Shown here piece after piece: positions 52,311-61,375 of a stretch of 64,000 nucleotides of DNA (position 1 is the first letter of the stretch; each line of letters begins with the position of its first letter). The notes below the pieces were generated by a model that saw nothing but the letters and a program-made list of their open reading frames with translations, was not told the origin of the DNA and ran no database searches. The stretch comes from Alitiscatomonas aceti (GTDB lineage Bacteria > Bacillota > Clostridia > Lachnospirales > Lachnospiraceae). The DNA lies in contig NZ_JAOQJF010000001.1 in assembly GCF_025567195.1 (NCBI RefSeq), positions 138,811 to 202,810 on the forward strand. Direction: 5' to 3'. The position numbers and the translations under genes are program-made.

Positions 52311-52824
52311 GCTCTTCCTCCCCAAAGCCTTCCATGAATCCCACAGAATCCGCCTTTACGGCGGCGGCTTTTTCCTTCAGTTCTTCGGTGATCTGATAAA
52401 AAGTTTTGTGGACACGGTACAGGCGTGCCTTCCGGTTGATGGCTGCCGTCCGCTCAAAGGGCCACCGGATCAGGGACGGATGGGCAAAGCCCTCTCCCAG
52501 CTCCAGGAGCACCGTAGTCCTGTTTAAAGTCCCGGCCAGCCAGCCGGTATAACCATTCCATTGCTCCTCCGTTAAAGATACGTCCAAAGGGGCCACCATA
52601 TGCTCCTTTTCAAAACCTCTGTCCTCCATCTCCCCCAGAGTCAGTGTGGATATGATAAAAGCATCCTTCCCCTCTAAAAGCTCTCTCAGGGCTTTTGAGG
52701 CTCTCCGGATCTGCTCCTCCCGGTCTTCATCCCCGCGCTTCCACTCTGCGCCGATCCCCACCAGGATCTTTTCCGCCTTCCGGACCTCTTCCTGTATCTC
52801 CTTTCGGATCTCACTGTTATCCAT
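52294..52824 (-). CDS. Short sirtuin-like protein lacking catalytic motifs
   Basis: 176 residues. AEKILVGIGAEW resembles the opening beta-alpha unit of Sir2-like proteins (normally a GAGxS loop), DAFIISTLTLGEMEDRGF matches the core strand region that normally reads TTNVDxxFxxAGF, and LLELGEGFAHPSLIRWPFER resembles the late ELGVGxxTPxxIxxPF element. The NAD-loop glycines, TQNxD, catalytic His and zinc cysteines are absent, so no deacetylase activity is expected. First gene of the unit with ung and uppP. This identification is by pattern only. Confidence 0.55.
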   Translation of the reverse strand: MDNSEIRKEIQEEVRKAEKILVGIGAEWKRGDEDREEQIRRASKALRELLEGKDAFIISTLTLGEMEDRGFEKEHMVAPLDVSLTEEQWNGYTGWLAGTLNRTTVLLELGEGFAHPSLIRWPFERTAAINRKARLYRVHKTFYQITEELKEKAAAVKADSVGFMEGFGEEEHGSDQ

Positions 52825-52852
52825 AGCCGTCTCCTATCTCATAAGTGAACTA

Positions 52853-52881
52853 AGTATACCATAAAATCCGGTCCCTGTGAA
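52853..52881 (-). promoter_or_regulatory. Promoter of the sirtuin-like/ung/uppP unit
   Basis: Minus-strand TTCACA (52876-52881), 17-bp spacer, TATACT (52853-52858) with extended -10 TGG. Confidence 0.65.
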
Positions 52882-52921
52882 CCACCCTTTGTCGAAAGCC
52901 GGGGAGGACCTCCCCAGCCAC

Positions 52922-52950
52922 TTGCATTTTCTGCCGGATTCCGCTATACT
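52922..52950 (+). promoter_or_regulatory. Promoter of the RlmI-like gene
   Basis: TTGCAT (52922-52927), 17-bp spacer, TATACT (52945-52950). A perfect 15-bp palindrome (52901-52915, GGGGAGG-A-CCTCCCC) lies just upstream. Confidence 0.7.
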
Positions 52951-52985
52951 TTTACCATAAAATGCCGGAATACAGAAAGGATCCA

Positions 52986-54200
52986 ATGCATATGGAAAAA
53001 ACATCCGCGTCCGTTTATATAAAAAAAGGCCAGGGCCGGGCTTTAAAAGCCGGAGGGCTCTGGATCTATGACAACGAGATCGACCGTACCGAAGGGGAAT
53101 TTGAGAACGGGGACATGGTCAATGTCTTCGATTTTGACGGTTATCCCCTGGGATGCGGCTTTATCAATACCCGCTCCACCATCACCATCCGCATGATGTC
53201 CAGAAAGCCCCACACAGTGGTGGACGAGGACTTTATTGAAATGCGGGTACGGAACGCCTGGGAATACAGAAAATCCACTGTGGACACAGGAAGCTGCCGG
53301 CTGGTCTTCGGGGAAGCTGACTTCCTTCCCGGGATCGTCATTGACAAGTTCTCCGACGTGCTGGTGGTGGAATCCCTGGCCCTGGGCATCGACCGGTGGA
53401 AGCCAGTGATCCTGGAAAAGCTGAAAAAGGTGCTGGCCGAGGACGGAATCTCCATCCGCGGCGTCTATGAACGGAGCGACGCCAGGGTCCGCCTCCAGGA
53501 GGGCATGGAACGGTTCAAGGGCTTCATCGGAGACTCCTTTGATACAAAGGTGGAGATCGTGGAAAACGGCGTCCGGTATATGGTAGATGTCCAGGACGGC
53601 CAGAAAACCGGCTTCTTCCTGGACCAGAAATATAACCGGCTGGCGATCCAGCGGCTTTGTAAAGGAAAACGTGTTCTGGACTGCTTTACCCACACCGGCT
53701 CCTTTGCCTTAAACGCCGGGATCGCCGGTGCCTCGGAGGTCCTTGGGGTGGATGCCTCCGAGCTTGGCGTGGCCCAGGCTGCCGAAAACGCGGCCTTAAA
53801 CGGTCTGTCGGACCGGGTCCGCTTTGTGGCCGCCGACGTGTTCGACCTGCTTCCGGAGCTGGAGCGCCAGGGAGAAAAATTCGATATGGTGATCCTGGAT
53901 CCCCCTGCCTTTACCAAATCCAGGAATTCCGTCAAAAACGCCGTTAAAGGATACAGAGAGATCAACCTCAGAGGCATGAAGTTAGTAAAGGACGGCGGCT
54001 ATCTGGCCACCTGCTCCTGCTCCCACTTTATGACCCCGGAGCTCTTTGCAAAGACCATCCGGGAGGCCGCAGGGAACGTCCACAAGCGTCTGCGCCAGGT
54101 GGAATACAGGACCCAGGCCGCTGATCATCCCATCCTCTGGGGCGACAGTGAATCCTCATACTTAAAGTTTTTCATTTTCCAGGTGTGCGACGAAAAATAA
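52986..54200 (+). CDS. RlmI-type rRNA (cytosine-5) methyltransferase with PUA domain
   Basis: About 404 residues. The start is ATG 52986 or 52992, both behind AGAAAGGA; ATG 52962 is only about 5 bases after the predicted transcription start. PUA domain about 1-75 (VYIKKGQGRALKAGGLWIYDNEI), EEHUD-like linker, then a Rossmann methyltransferase with DGQKTGFFLDQ, VLDCFTHTGSFALNA, VDASELGV and the DPPAFTKS motif. Family members modify 23S rRNA (m5C1962 in E. coli). Single-gene unit. Confidence 0.92.
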   Translation: MHMEKTSASVYIKKGQGRALKAGGLWIYDNEIDRTEGEFENGDMVNVFDFDGYPLGCGFINTRSTITIRMMSRKPHTVVDEDFIEMRVRNAWEYRKSTVDTGSCRLVFGEADFLPGIVIDKFSDVLVVESLALGIDRWKPVILEKLKKVLAEDGISIRGVYERSDARVRLQEGMERFKGFIGDSFDTKVEIVENGVRYMVDVQDGQKTGFFLDQKYNRLAIQRLCKGKRVLDCFTHTGSFALNAGIAGASEVLGVDASELGVAQAAENAALNGLSDRVRFVAADVFDLLPELERQGEKFDMVILDPPAFTKSRNSVKNAVKGYREINLRGMKLVKDGGYLATCSCSHFMTPELFAKTIREAAGNVHKRLRQVEYRTQAADHPILWGDSESSYLKFFIFQVCDEK

Positions 54201-54226
54201 GCGGCCGGCAGATAAGCCGGAATATG

Positions 54227-54285
54227 TACGGGCGCTGGAAACGGGACGCCATATGGCGCAGCCCGCTTCCAGCGCCCGTATTTTT
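54227..54285. terminator. Terminator between RlmI-like and helical-protein genes
   Basis: Arms 54227-54245 and 54262-54280 pair in 18 of 19 positions, followed by TTTTTA. It touches the converging gene's stop. Confidence 0.88.
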
Positions 54286-54715
54286 ACAGATAGGCCTTCA
54301 TTTCATCCCTGAGGGCTTCCTCTGTCCGGATCAGACAGTCCGCCAGGTCCATGCTTTCCCTGGAGGCTCCCGCATACTGGTTCCGGAAGCCACAGATGGA
54401 CTGGATCCCCATGTTGCAGCCGTCCATGAGGATCTTTGCCGCCTGCCGGTTATCGTCCTTCATGAGCATTTTCATCCCGGTGGACATACGGGAAAACGCC
54501 GCCGCCATCATCTCTGGCTCCTTCCCGCCCTCTCCCAGGCTTTTTAACTGCTTATATGCCTCTTCCTCCATGGCCTGGTGCTTTTTCTCATACCCATCTA
54601 TGGTATTTTTCAGTTTCTGGTCCGACACGTAGCCCTTGATCTGGGCCATGCTGTCCAGAGCCATCTTACAGCCGGAATCACATTCCTTTAAAAGGCACAC
54701 CGTATGATCTCTCAT
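54284..54715 (-). CDS. Small helical protein, possible ferritin-like four-helix bundle
   Basis: 143 residues, almost wholly helical with Met and charged residues (LKECDSGCKMALDSMAQI, YEKKHQAMEEEAYKQL, MMAAAFSRMSTGMKMLM). It resembles DUF2383/PA2169-type four-helix proteins sometimes linked to stress or spores. No complete di-iron motif set is evident. GGAGG-type site upstream. It is last in the unit behind the YibE/F gene, 52 bp apart. Function unknown. Confidence 0.6.
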   Translation of the reverse strand: MRDHTVCLLKECDSGCKMALDSMAQIKGYVSDQKLKNTIDGYEKKHQAMEEEAYKQLKSLGEGGKEPEMMAAAFSRMSTGMKMLMKDDNRQAAKILMDGCNMGIQSICGFRNQYAGASRESMDLADCLIRTEEALRDEMKAYL

Positions 54716-54767
54716 GTTCCATCTCCTCCTTCATTCATAAACAGCTCCATACTCAGTATGCGCCGTC

Positions 54768-55910
54768 TCAGGAAAGAATATGCCGCTCGTGTTTTTTCTT
54801 TCGTTTTTTCAAAAGAAGAGCATTGATATAAGCGGCAACAGGCACCGTAAAGATCACTCCCAAAGTGGCCGATATGCCCTGGATGATCTCAATGCCGATG
54901 GAATACATATTGATGGTCTGGTTTAAGCTGTAACCGTAAGCATAAATAAATATCAGCGTGTTGATGGAGGTTCCTGTAAATGCCAGGATCAGCGTATTGG
55001 ACATGGTCCCCATCATATCGCGCCCCACATGGATCCCGGACCGGAACAGCTCCTTAAAGCCCAGCTCCGGTGCCCGGGCGGCCACCTCATGGACAGCGGA
55101 GCTGACCGACATGGCCACATCCATGATGGCTCCCAGGGCCGAGATCAGGATCCCTGCGTACAAAAGCTCTCCCACCTTGATGTCGGTCATCTGGGCCACA
55201 TATTCCAGCTGCTCGATGTCCGACACGTTATATCCGCTGATTCCTGCCAGCCGTCCAAAAGCCGCCGCCAGCGATCCCGAAAGCATGACCCCCAGGATCG
55301 TAGCCAGAATGGCCGCTGCGGTCTTTGTGGACCTGCCGCCGATGAGATACATGGTCACAACTGTGGTCAGGGCCGCCACCAGCATGGAGGCTCCGATGGG
55401 CGAAGCTCCCCGGTAGATCATGGGGATGAACATGAAAATGATGCACAGGAAGGTAAAGATCAGGCCGATGGCTGAATTTAATCCCTGTCTGCCTCCGATG
55501 GCCCAGACGGAGATCAGGAATAAGGCTACGATCCCGTAAAGTACCAGGCTCCGGTCCTGGCTGTATACAGTGACATACAGCTCCTCTCCGCTTTCGTTGA
55601 CGGCCGCAATGACCCTCATGCCAGGCCTGCAATGGGCTCCGTACAGGTAACTGGAGGAGCTGACGGCCTCCACCGTTTCCCCCTTTCTGCTTCCGGAGTC
55701 CAGGACCAGCAGGACCTTCTGCTGCCCCACATACTGGCCGCTTTCCTGCTCATTATCCTCTAAGACCTCCAGGACTCTGGCCTTTTCAAAGGACCGTCCC
55801 TGGGTTCCGTAAAGCTCCGTCCGCTCGGTCTTTCCAAGAAGGAAAAGAATAAATCCGAACACAGCCACGAAAGCCAGGGCCGCAAGCTGCCGTTTCCTTA
55901 CACTTCCCAT
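54768..55910 (-). CDS. YibE/F family membrane protein
   Basis: 380 residues. An N-terminal anchor (LAALAFVAVFGFILFLLG), an extracytoplasmic beta domain (about 30-120), and seven or eight transmembrane helices; GAIMDVAMSVSSAVHEV is a family signature near residue 255. The family has no proven transport substrate. It starts 16 bp after the phosphatase gene and is probably cotranscribed. Confidence 0.88.
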   Translation of the reverse strand: MGSVRKRQLAALAFVAVFGFILFLLGKTERTELYGTQGRSFEKARVLEVLEDNEQESGQYVGQQKVLLVLDSGSRKGETVEAVSSSSYLYGAHCRPGMRVIAAVNESGEELYVTVYSQDRSLVLYGIVALFLISVWAIGGRQGLNSAIGLIFTFLCIIFMFIPMIYRGASPIGASMLVAALTTVVTMYLIGGRSTKTAAAILATILGVMLSGSLAAAFGRLAGISGYNVSDIEQLEYVAQMTDIKVGELLYAGILISALGAIMDVAMSVSSAVHEVAARAPELGFKELFRSGIHVGRDMMGTMSNTLILAFTGTSINTLIFIYAYGYSLNQTINMYSIGIEIIQGISATLGVIFTVPVAAYINALLLKKRKKKHERHILS

Positions 55911-55926
55911 ACGTTCCTCTCCCCGG

Positions 55927-57492
55927 TTATTTTGTCTTCACGATGCGGACCTGCTCATCGATCTTTTCGTTGGTATCGGTCCGGTAGGTGTTGATGGTAA
56001 AGGACTCGCTGTCAATGTCCACCACTGAATAGGTGGGCACGTCCTCCTGCCATCTGCTTGCAATGTACGTCTGCTTTCTGGGAGTAAGATCATAATATTT
56101 ACTGCCTGAGGAGGAGCCGGCCGTCATATAGAGAATCCCTTCCGGGTCCACAGACTCCCTCTTCTTTGATACGATGGCATCAGTGTCCATCACTGCCGCC
56201 AGGTACTGGAGATACGTGATCTCATCTGGATCCACCGTATTCTTTTTAATGTTTAAAGGCGCTGTAAACAGAATCTCCTTGCTGTCTCCATTGTCGATAT
56301 CCTTTTCCAGCTGTGCCTCAAAGGAATCGTCGTCGTACTCAAAGCTCTTTTTTCCGCCCTCCAGAAGATACGTTCTGGAATATGCATGGTCATGGCCTGT
56401 GAGTACCACGTCCACATCGTTCTCCTCAAAAATGGGGACCAGCTCGTAGCGGAGGTTTGTGATCTCCGGTTCATTGGAATGCTCGGCAGAACCATAAATG
56501 TCCTGGTGAAGGGTCACGATCCTCCATTTACAGTCTGCATTGGCCTTTATGGTCTCCTCCATGAACTGTCTGTGCTCTGCCACATTGGTATCCTGGGTAT
56601 TTAACATCATGAACAGGGCGTCTCCATAACGGAAGCTGTAATCTCCGCCCACAATGCCGTTGGAGCCCAGGGTACTCAGGTTGGGAACATTGAAGTGCCA
56701 GGTGTAGTTGGCATTGTCCGCGTCATGGTTGCCCACCGTTGTGGCCACCGGAAGGGACTTTAATACCTCCGGGCTTAAATATCCGGCGTACTCGATCTCG
56801 CTGACGGTCCCGTCCTTCACCTTTTTGGCATTGGTCTGGATCTGATCTCCGGCGGAAAGCACAAAGGCAGGATCGCTGCCGGCCTTTTCCACTGCCAGCT
56901 CCAGGGTATGGTTCCAGTTGAAACTGTCGCTCATGACCGATTCATACTGGGCCGTCTTAAAAGTATCCTTTAAAATGTCCTCTGGTTTTTTGGCCTTTTC
57001 CTCATTGGAGGAGCCGATCTGCGGGTCTCCCACAAAAATGAAGCTGAAGGAATCCGGATCCCTTGTCTCCAGCCTGCTGACCGCTTTTCCGCCTGCCTGG
57101 TAGTAATAGACAGAGCCCGGCTCCAGCCCCGTGAGCGTCACCTTGTTGGACTGATAGCCCTCCTGGGCGTCTGTGCTCTTTACCTCTGCGTCCGTTCCGT
57201 CGGACAGGTCTGCCTGCTTTCCATACCGGAAGCCGGCATCCTCCCCCTTTCTGGAATACCAGGCGAAATTCATCTGAGTCTCGTCTGCGCCGGGGGTGAT
57301 GGAAACCTGGGTCCAGTCGCCGCTTAACTCCTTCCACCGTTCCTTCCACGCATCGTAAGCGCCTTCCTGGGCTGCCTCTGTGTCCTGCGCCAGGGTTTTT
57401 CCATCCGGAGCCGCACCGCCAAAGGCCGGGAAGGTCTGACAGGCCAGGACTGCCGCCAGGGCTGCCGCCATAATACTCTTTTTTCTGATCAT
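55927..57492 (-). CDS. Secreted purple acid phosphatase-like metallophosphoesterase
   Basis: 521 residues from the ATG at 57492, with AGGAGG 8 bp upstream. Signal peptide to about residue 25 (AALAAVLACQTFPAFGG). An N-terminal fibronectin-like purple acid phosphatase domain (about 60-150) precedes the catalytic domain, whose metal ligands appear in FVGDPQIGSS, LSAGDQIQ, GNHDAD, LHQD and TGHDHAYSR. It should hydrolyse phosphomonoesters or diesters outside the cell. Operon: phosphatase, YibE/F, helical protein. Confidence 0.92.
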   Translation of the reverse strand: MIRKKSIMAAALAAVLACQTFPAFGGAAPDGKTLAQDTEAAQEGAYDAWKERWKELSGDWTQVSITPGADETQMNFAWYSRKGEDAGFRYGKQADLSDGTDAEVKSTDAQEGYQSNKVTLTGLEPGSVYYYQAGGKAVSRLETRDPDSFSFIFVGDPQIGSSNEEKAKKPEDILKDTFKTAQYESVMSDSFNWNHTLELAVEKAGSDPAFVLSAGDQIQTNAKKVKDGTVSEIEYAGYLSPEVLKSLPVATTVGNHDADNANYTWHFNVPNLSTLGSNGIVGGDYSFRYGDALFMMLNTQDTNVAEHRQFMEETIKANADCKWRIVTLHQDIYGSAEHSNEPEITNLRYELVPIFEENDVDVVLTGHDHAYSRTYLLEGGKKSFEYDDDSFEAQLEKDIDNGDSKEILFTAPLNIKKNTVDPDEITYLQYLAAVMDTDAIVSKKRESVDPEGILYMTAGSSSGSKYYDLTPRKQTYIASRWQEDVPTYSVVDIDSESFTINTYRTDTNEKIDEQVRIVKTK

Positions 57493-57523
57493 CGATTCAT
57501 CCTCCTCATAGCATGATAATACA

Positions 57524-57570
57524 AAAACTCTTTTTTCCGGCCCCAATATAGCATCGGAAAAAAGAGTTTT
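57524..57570 (-). terminator. Terminator of the SNF2 helicase gene
   Basis: Perfect 16-bp arms (57524-57539 and 57555-57570); TTTTTG follows on the minus strand. It lies only 32 bp before the phosphatase start, so the phosphatase promoter must overlap it or read-through must occur. Confidence 0.85.
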
Positions 57571-57643
57571 CAATAGGACTTACGAATCTTTAAGCGGAGT
57601 ATTTCCAAAGTTTTACATAGATTTTAGGGAGGTTTTCCCCGGT

Positions 57644-60600
57644 TTACGTCTGGATCTCCAGAAGCCTCAGCATATCTTCCCTGGTCATGGGAGCCGCCTG
57701 CTCCGTTCCCTGTCCGATGATCCGGTCTGCCAGCTCCCGTTTTGTCTCCTGAAGCTCCAGGACCTTTTCCTCAATGGAATCCTTGGTGATCAGCTTGTAA
57801 ACCGTCACATTTTTCTGCTGACCGATCCGGTGGGCACGGTCTGTGGCCTGGTTCTGGGCCGCCAGGTTCCACCAGGGATCGTAATGGACCACCATATCCG
57901 CTCCTGTCAGATTTAATCCCACTCCCCCGGCCTTTAAGGAGATCAGGAATACTGGGACCTCTCCCCCGTTGAAGGCATTTACCAGCTGAAGCCGCTTCTC
58001 CTTGGGCGTAGCTCCAGTGATCATAAAGTGCTCCACATGTTCTCCATCCAGTCTGGAGCTTAAAATATCCAGCATGGAGGTAAACTGTGAGAACACCAGA
58101 AGACGGTGCCCTCCGTCCACAGCGCTCTGGACCAGCTCCATGCACGCGTCCGTTTTGGCCGTCTCATCTCCATAATCCTCAAAGCACAGGGCCGGATCGC
58201 AGCAGATCTGGCGGAGCCTGGTCAGCTCTGTCAGGACCTGGAACCGGCTGTTATTAAATTCCTCCTCACTCTGATGGTCCAGGAGGGATCTCAGATGGAT
58301 GGCCTGGCCGTCGTACAGCTTCCTCTGCTTTCCTGTCATCTGTACATACCGGACCTCCTCCGTCTTTTCCGGCAGGTCCCGGAGCACATCCTGCTTCAGC
58401 CGCCGCAGGATAAAGGGCCCCACCATTCTCTGGAGCCGCTCCATGGCCTCCTGGTCATTGTTTTTCACCACCGGGATCTCAAATTCCCTCCGGAAGGTAT
58501 CGTAGCCATACAAAAAGCCCGGCATCAGATAATCAAAAATGCTCCAAAGCTCGCTGAGCCGGTTCTCAATGGGCGTTCCCGTAAGGGCAAACCGGAAACG
58601 GCTTTTGATCACCTTCACCGCCTTCGCCGCCGCAGTGGTATGATTCTTGATGTACTGGGCCTCATCCAGGACCTGATACAGAAACTCCCGTCCCTCGTAA
58701 AGGGCCGCATCCCGTTTCAAAAGATCATAGGAGGTGATGAGCACGTCCGAGTGAACGGATTCCTCCAGCCTTTTCTGACGCTCTGCCTGGGTGCCTGCCG
58801 CCAGCGTCACCTTTAATTCCGGGGCAAATTTTTTAAATTCCTCTCCCCAGTTGAATACCAGGGATGCCGGGGTGACGATCAGGGACGTGCCTGTCTTTCC
58901 CTCCAGCTTTGCAGCCAGAAGGACCGCGATCATCTGGAGCGTTTTTCCCAGTCCCATATCGTCGGCCAGGATCCCGCCAAAGTTCCAGCTTTCCAATGTC
59001 CTCAGCCACCGGTACCCGTTTTTCTGATACTGGCGCATGGTGGCGGAAAGGCTTTCCGGCTCTTCAAAATCCGCGTCCTTTATGGTCTTAAAGCTCTTTA
59101 CGATCTGCTTGAAATGACTGTCCCTTTTACTGTAAACGTCCTCGTGCTCCTCCAAAAGCCGGTCCAGATACAGCGCCCGGTAAACCGGCAGATGCATATT
59201 TCCCCGGATCATTTCCTTCGGCGTAAGCCTTAGTGCCGCCGCCATTTCCTCCAGCATTCCGACAGAGGATTCCTCCATGCGGACAAAGGTCCCGTTTTTC
59301 AGGCGGTGATATTTCTTTTTCTGCCGGTAGCTGTGCAGAAGCTCCACCAGCTCCTCCGACGGAATGTCTCCCGTGTCGATCTTCAGATCCAGCATTCCGC
59401 TGGAAACCGATACGCCCACAGCGGTCTGCACCCGCCGGACCACATGACAGCCGCGGAACCGGTCCGTACACAGCACTTCCCCCAGGGAAGCAAGTGCAGC
59501 GACTCCGTTCTCCGCCACCTGGTACATGACCTCCTCGTCTCCACCGCAGGAAAACTCCTCCTTCTGCGGAACCTCCACAGGAAACCATCGCTTCACCTCC
59601 AGGGCAATCCCCGCCTCCTCTGCCAGAGCGCGGAAGGGTTCCATAAGATCCTGTCCGTTTTCTATGCACCGGACCGCCTCCACGGGAGAATATTCCTGAT
59701 TCCCGTACCGGACCACCGGTCGGCAGACAAAATCTCCCCCCTCCGCATCCAGATAAAACTGGTATTCTCCCCGGGGCGGCAGAAAGGAGCGGATCAGCTC
59801 CCCGTCCTTCTCTGCCACCTGGGCGATCTCCCTGAACCTGGGCAGGATCATATGGTAAAATTCAGCCAGCCTGTTCCTTCCCACAAAAAAACGGAAGCTT
59901 CCGTCCATAGAAACGTCAGCCAGACGCTCCAGACCGTCTGAAAGCTCCCCGCTCTGCCGGTACAGCCCGTCCGCCTCAATAAAATATGCTGTGTCCATGC
60001 CGTAAAAAAGCTCCGGCATGGTCCCGCTGACCTGGACCCCGTCGAATTTTTCCGCCGGACCAGGTTTTCCGCCAGCGTACCTGGGTTCTATTTCCACCTG
60101 GATCCTGGGACTTCCCGTTCTGGCATACAGCACCTGCTTCTTCTTTCCATGATCCCTGTCCTCCGCTTCCACGCCAGACGGACCCATAAGCTCATAGAAC
60201 TGGTCCAGCCGCCAGCCAAACAGCTCCAGGAGCATTCCCACAGAGGGTCTGTTTCCGGAAAACCGCCAGGAATCCTCCATCCGGTCCGCAAAGCGCACCT
60301 CCTCCTGAACGATCCTGTTCACAAACTCCAGCCATGGGAGAGAGCCTTCGGTAAAATTTTCCCTTTTATGGCTGAGGACTGTTGACGAGCCATAAACGGC
60401 CTCCTCGCCATTTTTCACATGCTCACAGAATTCTTCCAGATTTTTGACCACAAACATCCGTCCGGCCCCTGTTTTAAAGGACACATACAGCTTTTTATCC
60501 TTCTGGATCAGCCTGGGCTCCAGGCGCATGGGATCCGCCGGCCCTTTTGTCTGCTTCATGAACTTTCCCCACAGGGTACTCTCAATAATATACTGTCCGG

Positions 60601-61360
60601 CGGCATCTGTCATATCTCCAATGTTATGGTCCTTCAAATACTCTTCCAGCAGCAGAGCGAGCCCTGCGGTATATTTGCACCGGCAGTCCCCTGAATATTG
60701 GCGGTAGCTGCGCGCACACTCCGGACAGCCGCATTCGGCCCGCAGGGCCTCATCGCTGGAGAATACCAGGCGGATCGGAAAGTAAGATTTCCTCCCCCTC
60801 TCCGTTTCCCCAATGGCGGATGCCTGGCCGAGGACCTGGCCTCCGCTCCTCTCAAAGCCCTTGCCCACCTGCTCCAGCCGGAGCCGTCCACCGGAAATGG
60901 CCTTTCTTCCTCCTGTCTCTGCCTCTGTAGAAAGCTTCAGGGACTTACGGATCTGGTCTCCATGAAAGTATCGGTAGCCCTGGAGCATTCTGATTGCTTT
61001 CTTTTCGTCCTCGGCGCTGCCCCGGTCTGTCTCCGTTCCATCCAGATGGGAGTATGCCGCCGCTTCCTCCTGCTCCGCCCTGCTTTTCTTTTCCTCTTCT
61101 GCCTTTTCCTGCTCCGCCGCATACAGCACCGCCGCCATATGGGCGCACTTTCCCCGTCCTCTTCCCACAGCGCAGCTGCATTCTGTCCGCACCGGGATCC
61201 CGTGGTCCATGGATATTTTCACCTCATACCGCTCCCGGCCCAGGACCGCCGCGCTGTATTCATTTTCGTTCACAGACAGCTCCCGGATCCGGCCATTCTC
61301 CAGAAGCTCCCGGCCCTTTTTCCTGGTATTCTGTGGGAATAATTCCTCCCATTTTTCCAT
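57644..61360 (-). CDS. SWIM zinc-finger SNF2/Swi2-type helicase
   Basis: 1238 residues from the ATG at 61360 (GAGG 9 bp upstream; the ATG at 61369 abuts it). The N-terminus carries a SWIM zinc finger (CSCAVGRGRGKCAH, about residues 57-70) and a second Cys-rich cluster near residue 210. The bacterial SNF2-associated region follows. The motor domain has DDMGLGKT, DEAQ box (LDEAQYIKN), ALTGTPIENRL, and C-terminal QATDRAHRIGQ. SNF2-type proteins move along DNA; bacterial roles are unclear, perhaps transcription or repair. No defence-type partner genes lie nearby. Confidence 0.93.
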   Translation of the reverse strand: MEKWEELFPQNTRKKGRELLENGRIRELSVNENEYSAAVLGRERYEVKISMDHGIPVRTECSCAVGRGRGKCAHMAAVLYAAEQEKAEEEKKSRAEQEEAAAYSHLDGTETDRGSAEDEKKAIRMLQGYRYFHGDQIRKSLKLSTEAETGGRKAISGGRLRLEQVGKGFERSGGQVLGQASAIGETERGRKSYFPIRLVFSSDEALRAECGCPECARSYRQYSGDCRCKYTAGLALLLEEYLKDHNIGDMTDAAGQYIIESTLWGKFMKQTKGPADPMRLEPRLIQKDKKLYVSFKTGAGRMFVVKNLEEFCEHVKNGEEAVYGSSTVLSHKRENFTEGSLPWLEFVNRIVQEEVRFADRMEDSWRFSGNRPSVGMLLELFGWRLDQFYELMGPSGVEAEDRDHGKKKQVLYARTGSPRIQVEIEPRYAGGKPGPAEKFDGVQVSGTMPELFYGMDTAYFIEADGLYRQSGELSDGLERLADVSMDGSFRFFVGRNRLAEFYHMILPRFREIAQVAEKDGELIRSFLPPRGEYQFYLDAEGGDFVCRPVVRYGNQEYSPVEAVRCIENGQDLMEPFRALAEEAGIALEVKRWFPVEVPQKEEFSCGGDEEVMYQVAENGVAALASLGEVLCTDRFRGCHVVRRVQTAVGVSVSSGMLDLKIDTGDIPSEELVELLHSYRQKKKYHRLKNGTFVRMEESSVGMLEEMAAALRLTPKEMIRGNMHLPVYRALYLDRLLEEHEDVYSKRDSHFKQIVKSFKTIKDADFEEPESLSATMRQYQKNGYRWLRTLESWNFGGILADDMGLGKTLQMIAVLLAAKLEGKTGTSLIVTPASLVFNWGEEFKKFAPELKVTLAAGTQAERQKRLEESVHSDVLITSYDLLKRDAALYEGREFLYQVLDEAQYIKNHTTAAAKAVKVIKSRFRFALTGTPIENRLSELWSIFDYLMPGFLYGYDTFRREFEIPVVKNNDQEAMERLQRMVGPFILRRLKQDVLRDLPEKTEEVRYVQMTGKQRKLYDGQAIHLRSLLDHQSEEEFNNSRFQVLTELTRLRQICCDPALCFEDYGDETAKTDACMELVQSAVDGGHRLLVFSQFTSMLDILSSRLDGEHVEHFMITGATPKEKRLQLVNAFNGGEVPVFLISLKAGGVGLNLTGADMVVHYDPWWNLAAQNQATDRAHRIGQQKNVTVYKLITKDSIEEKVLELQETKRELADRIIGQGTEQAAPMTREDMLRLLEIQT

Positions 61361-61375
61361 ATCTCTCATCCTCGT

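Noticed and set aside
57644..61360. SNF2 helicase as part of a phage-defence island
   Set aside because: Neighbours are an amidohydrolase and a phosphatase operon; no nuclease, methylase-restriction or DISARM-type partner is present.
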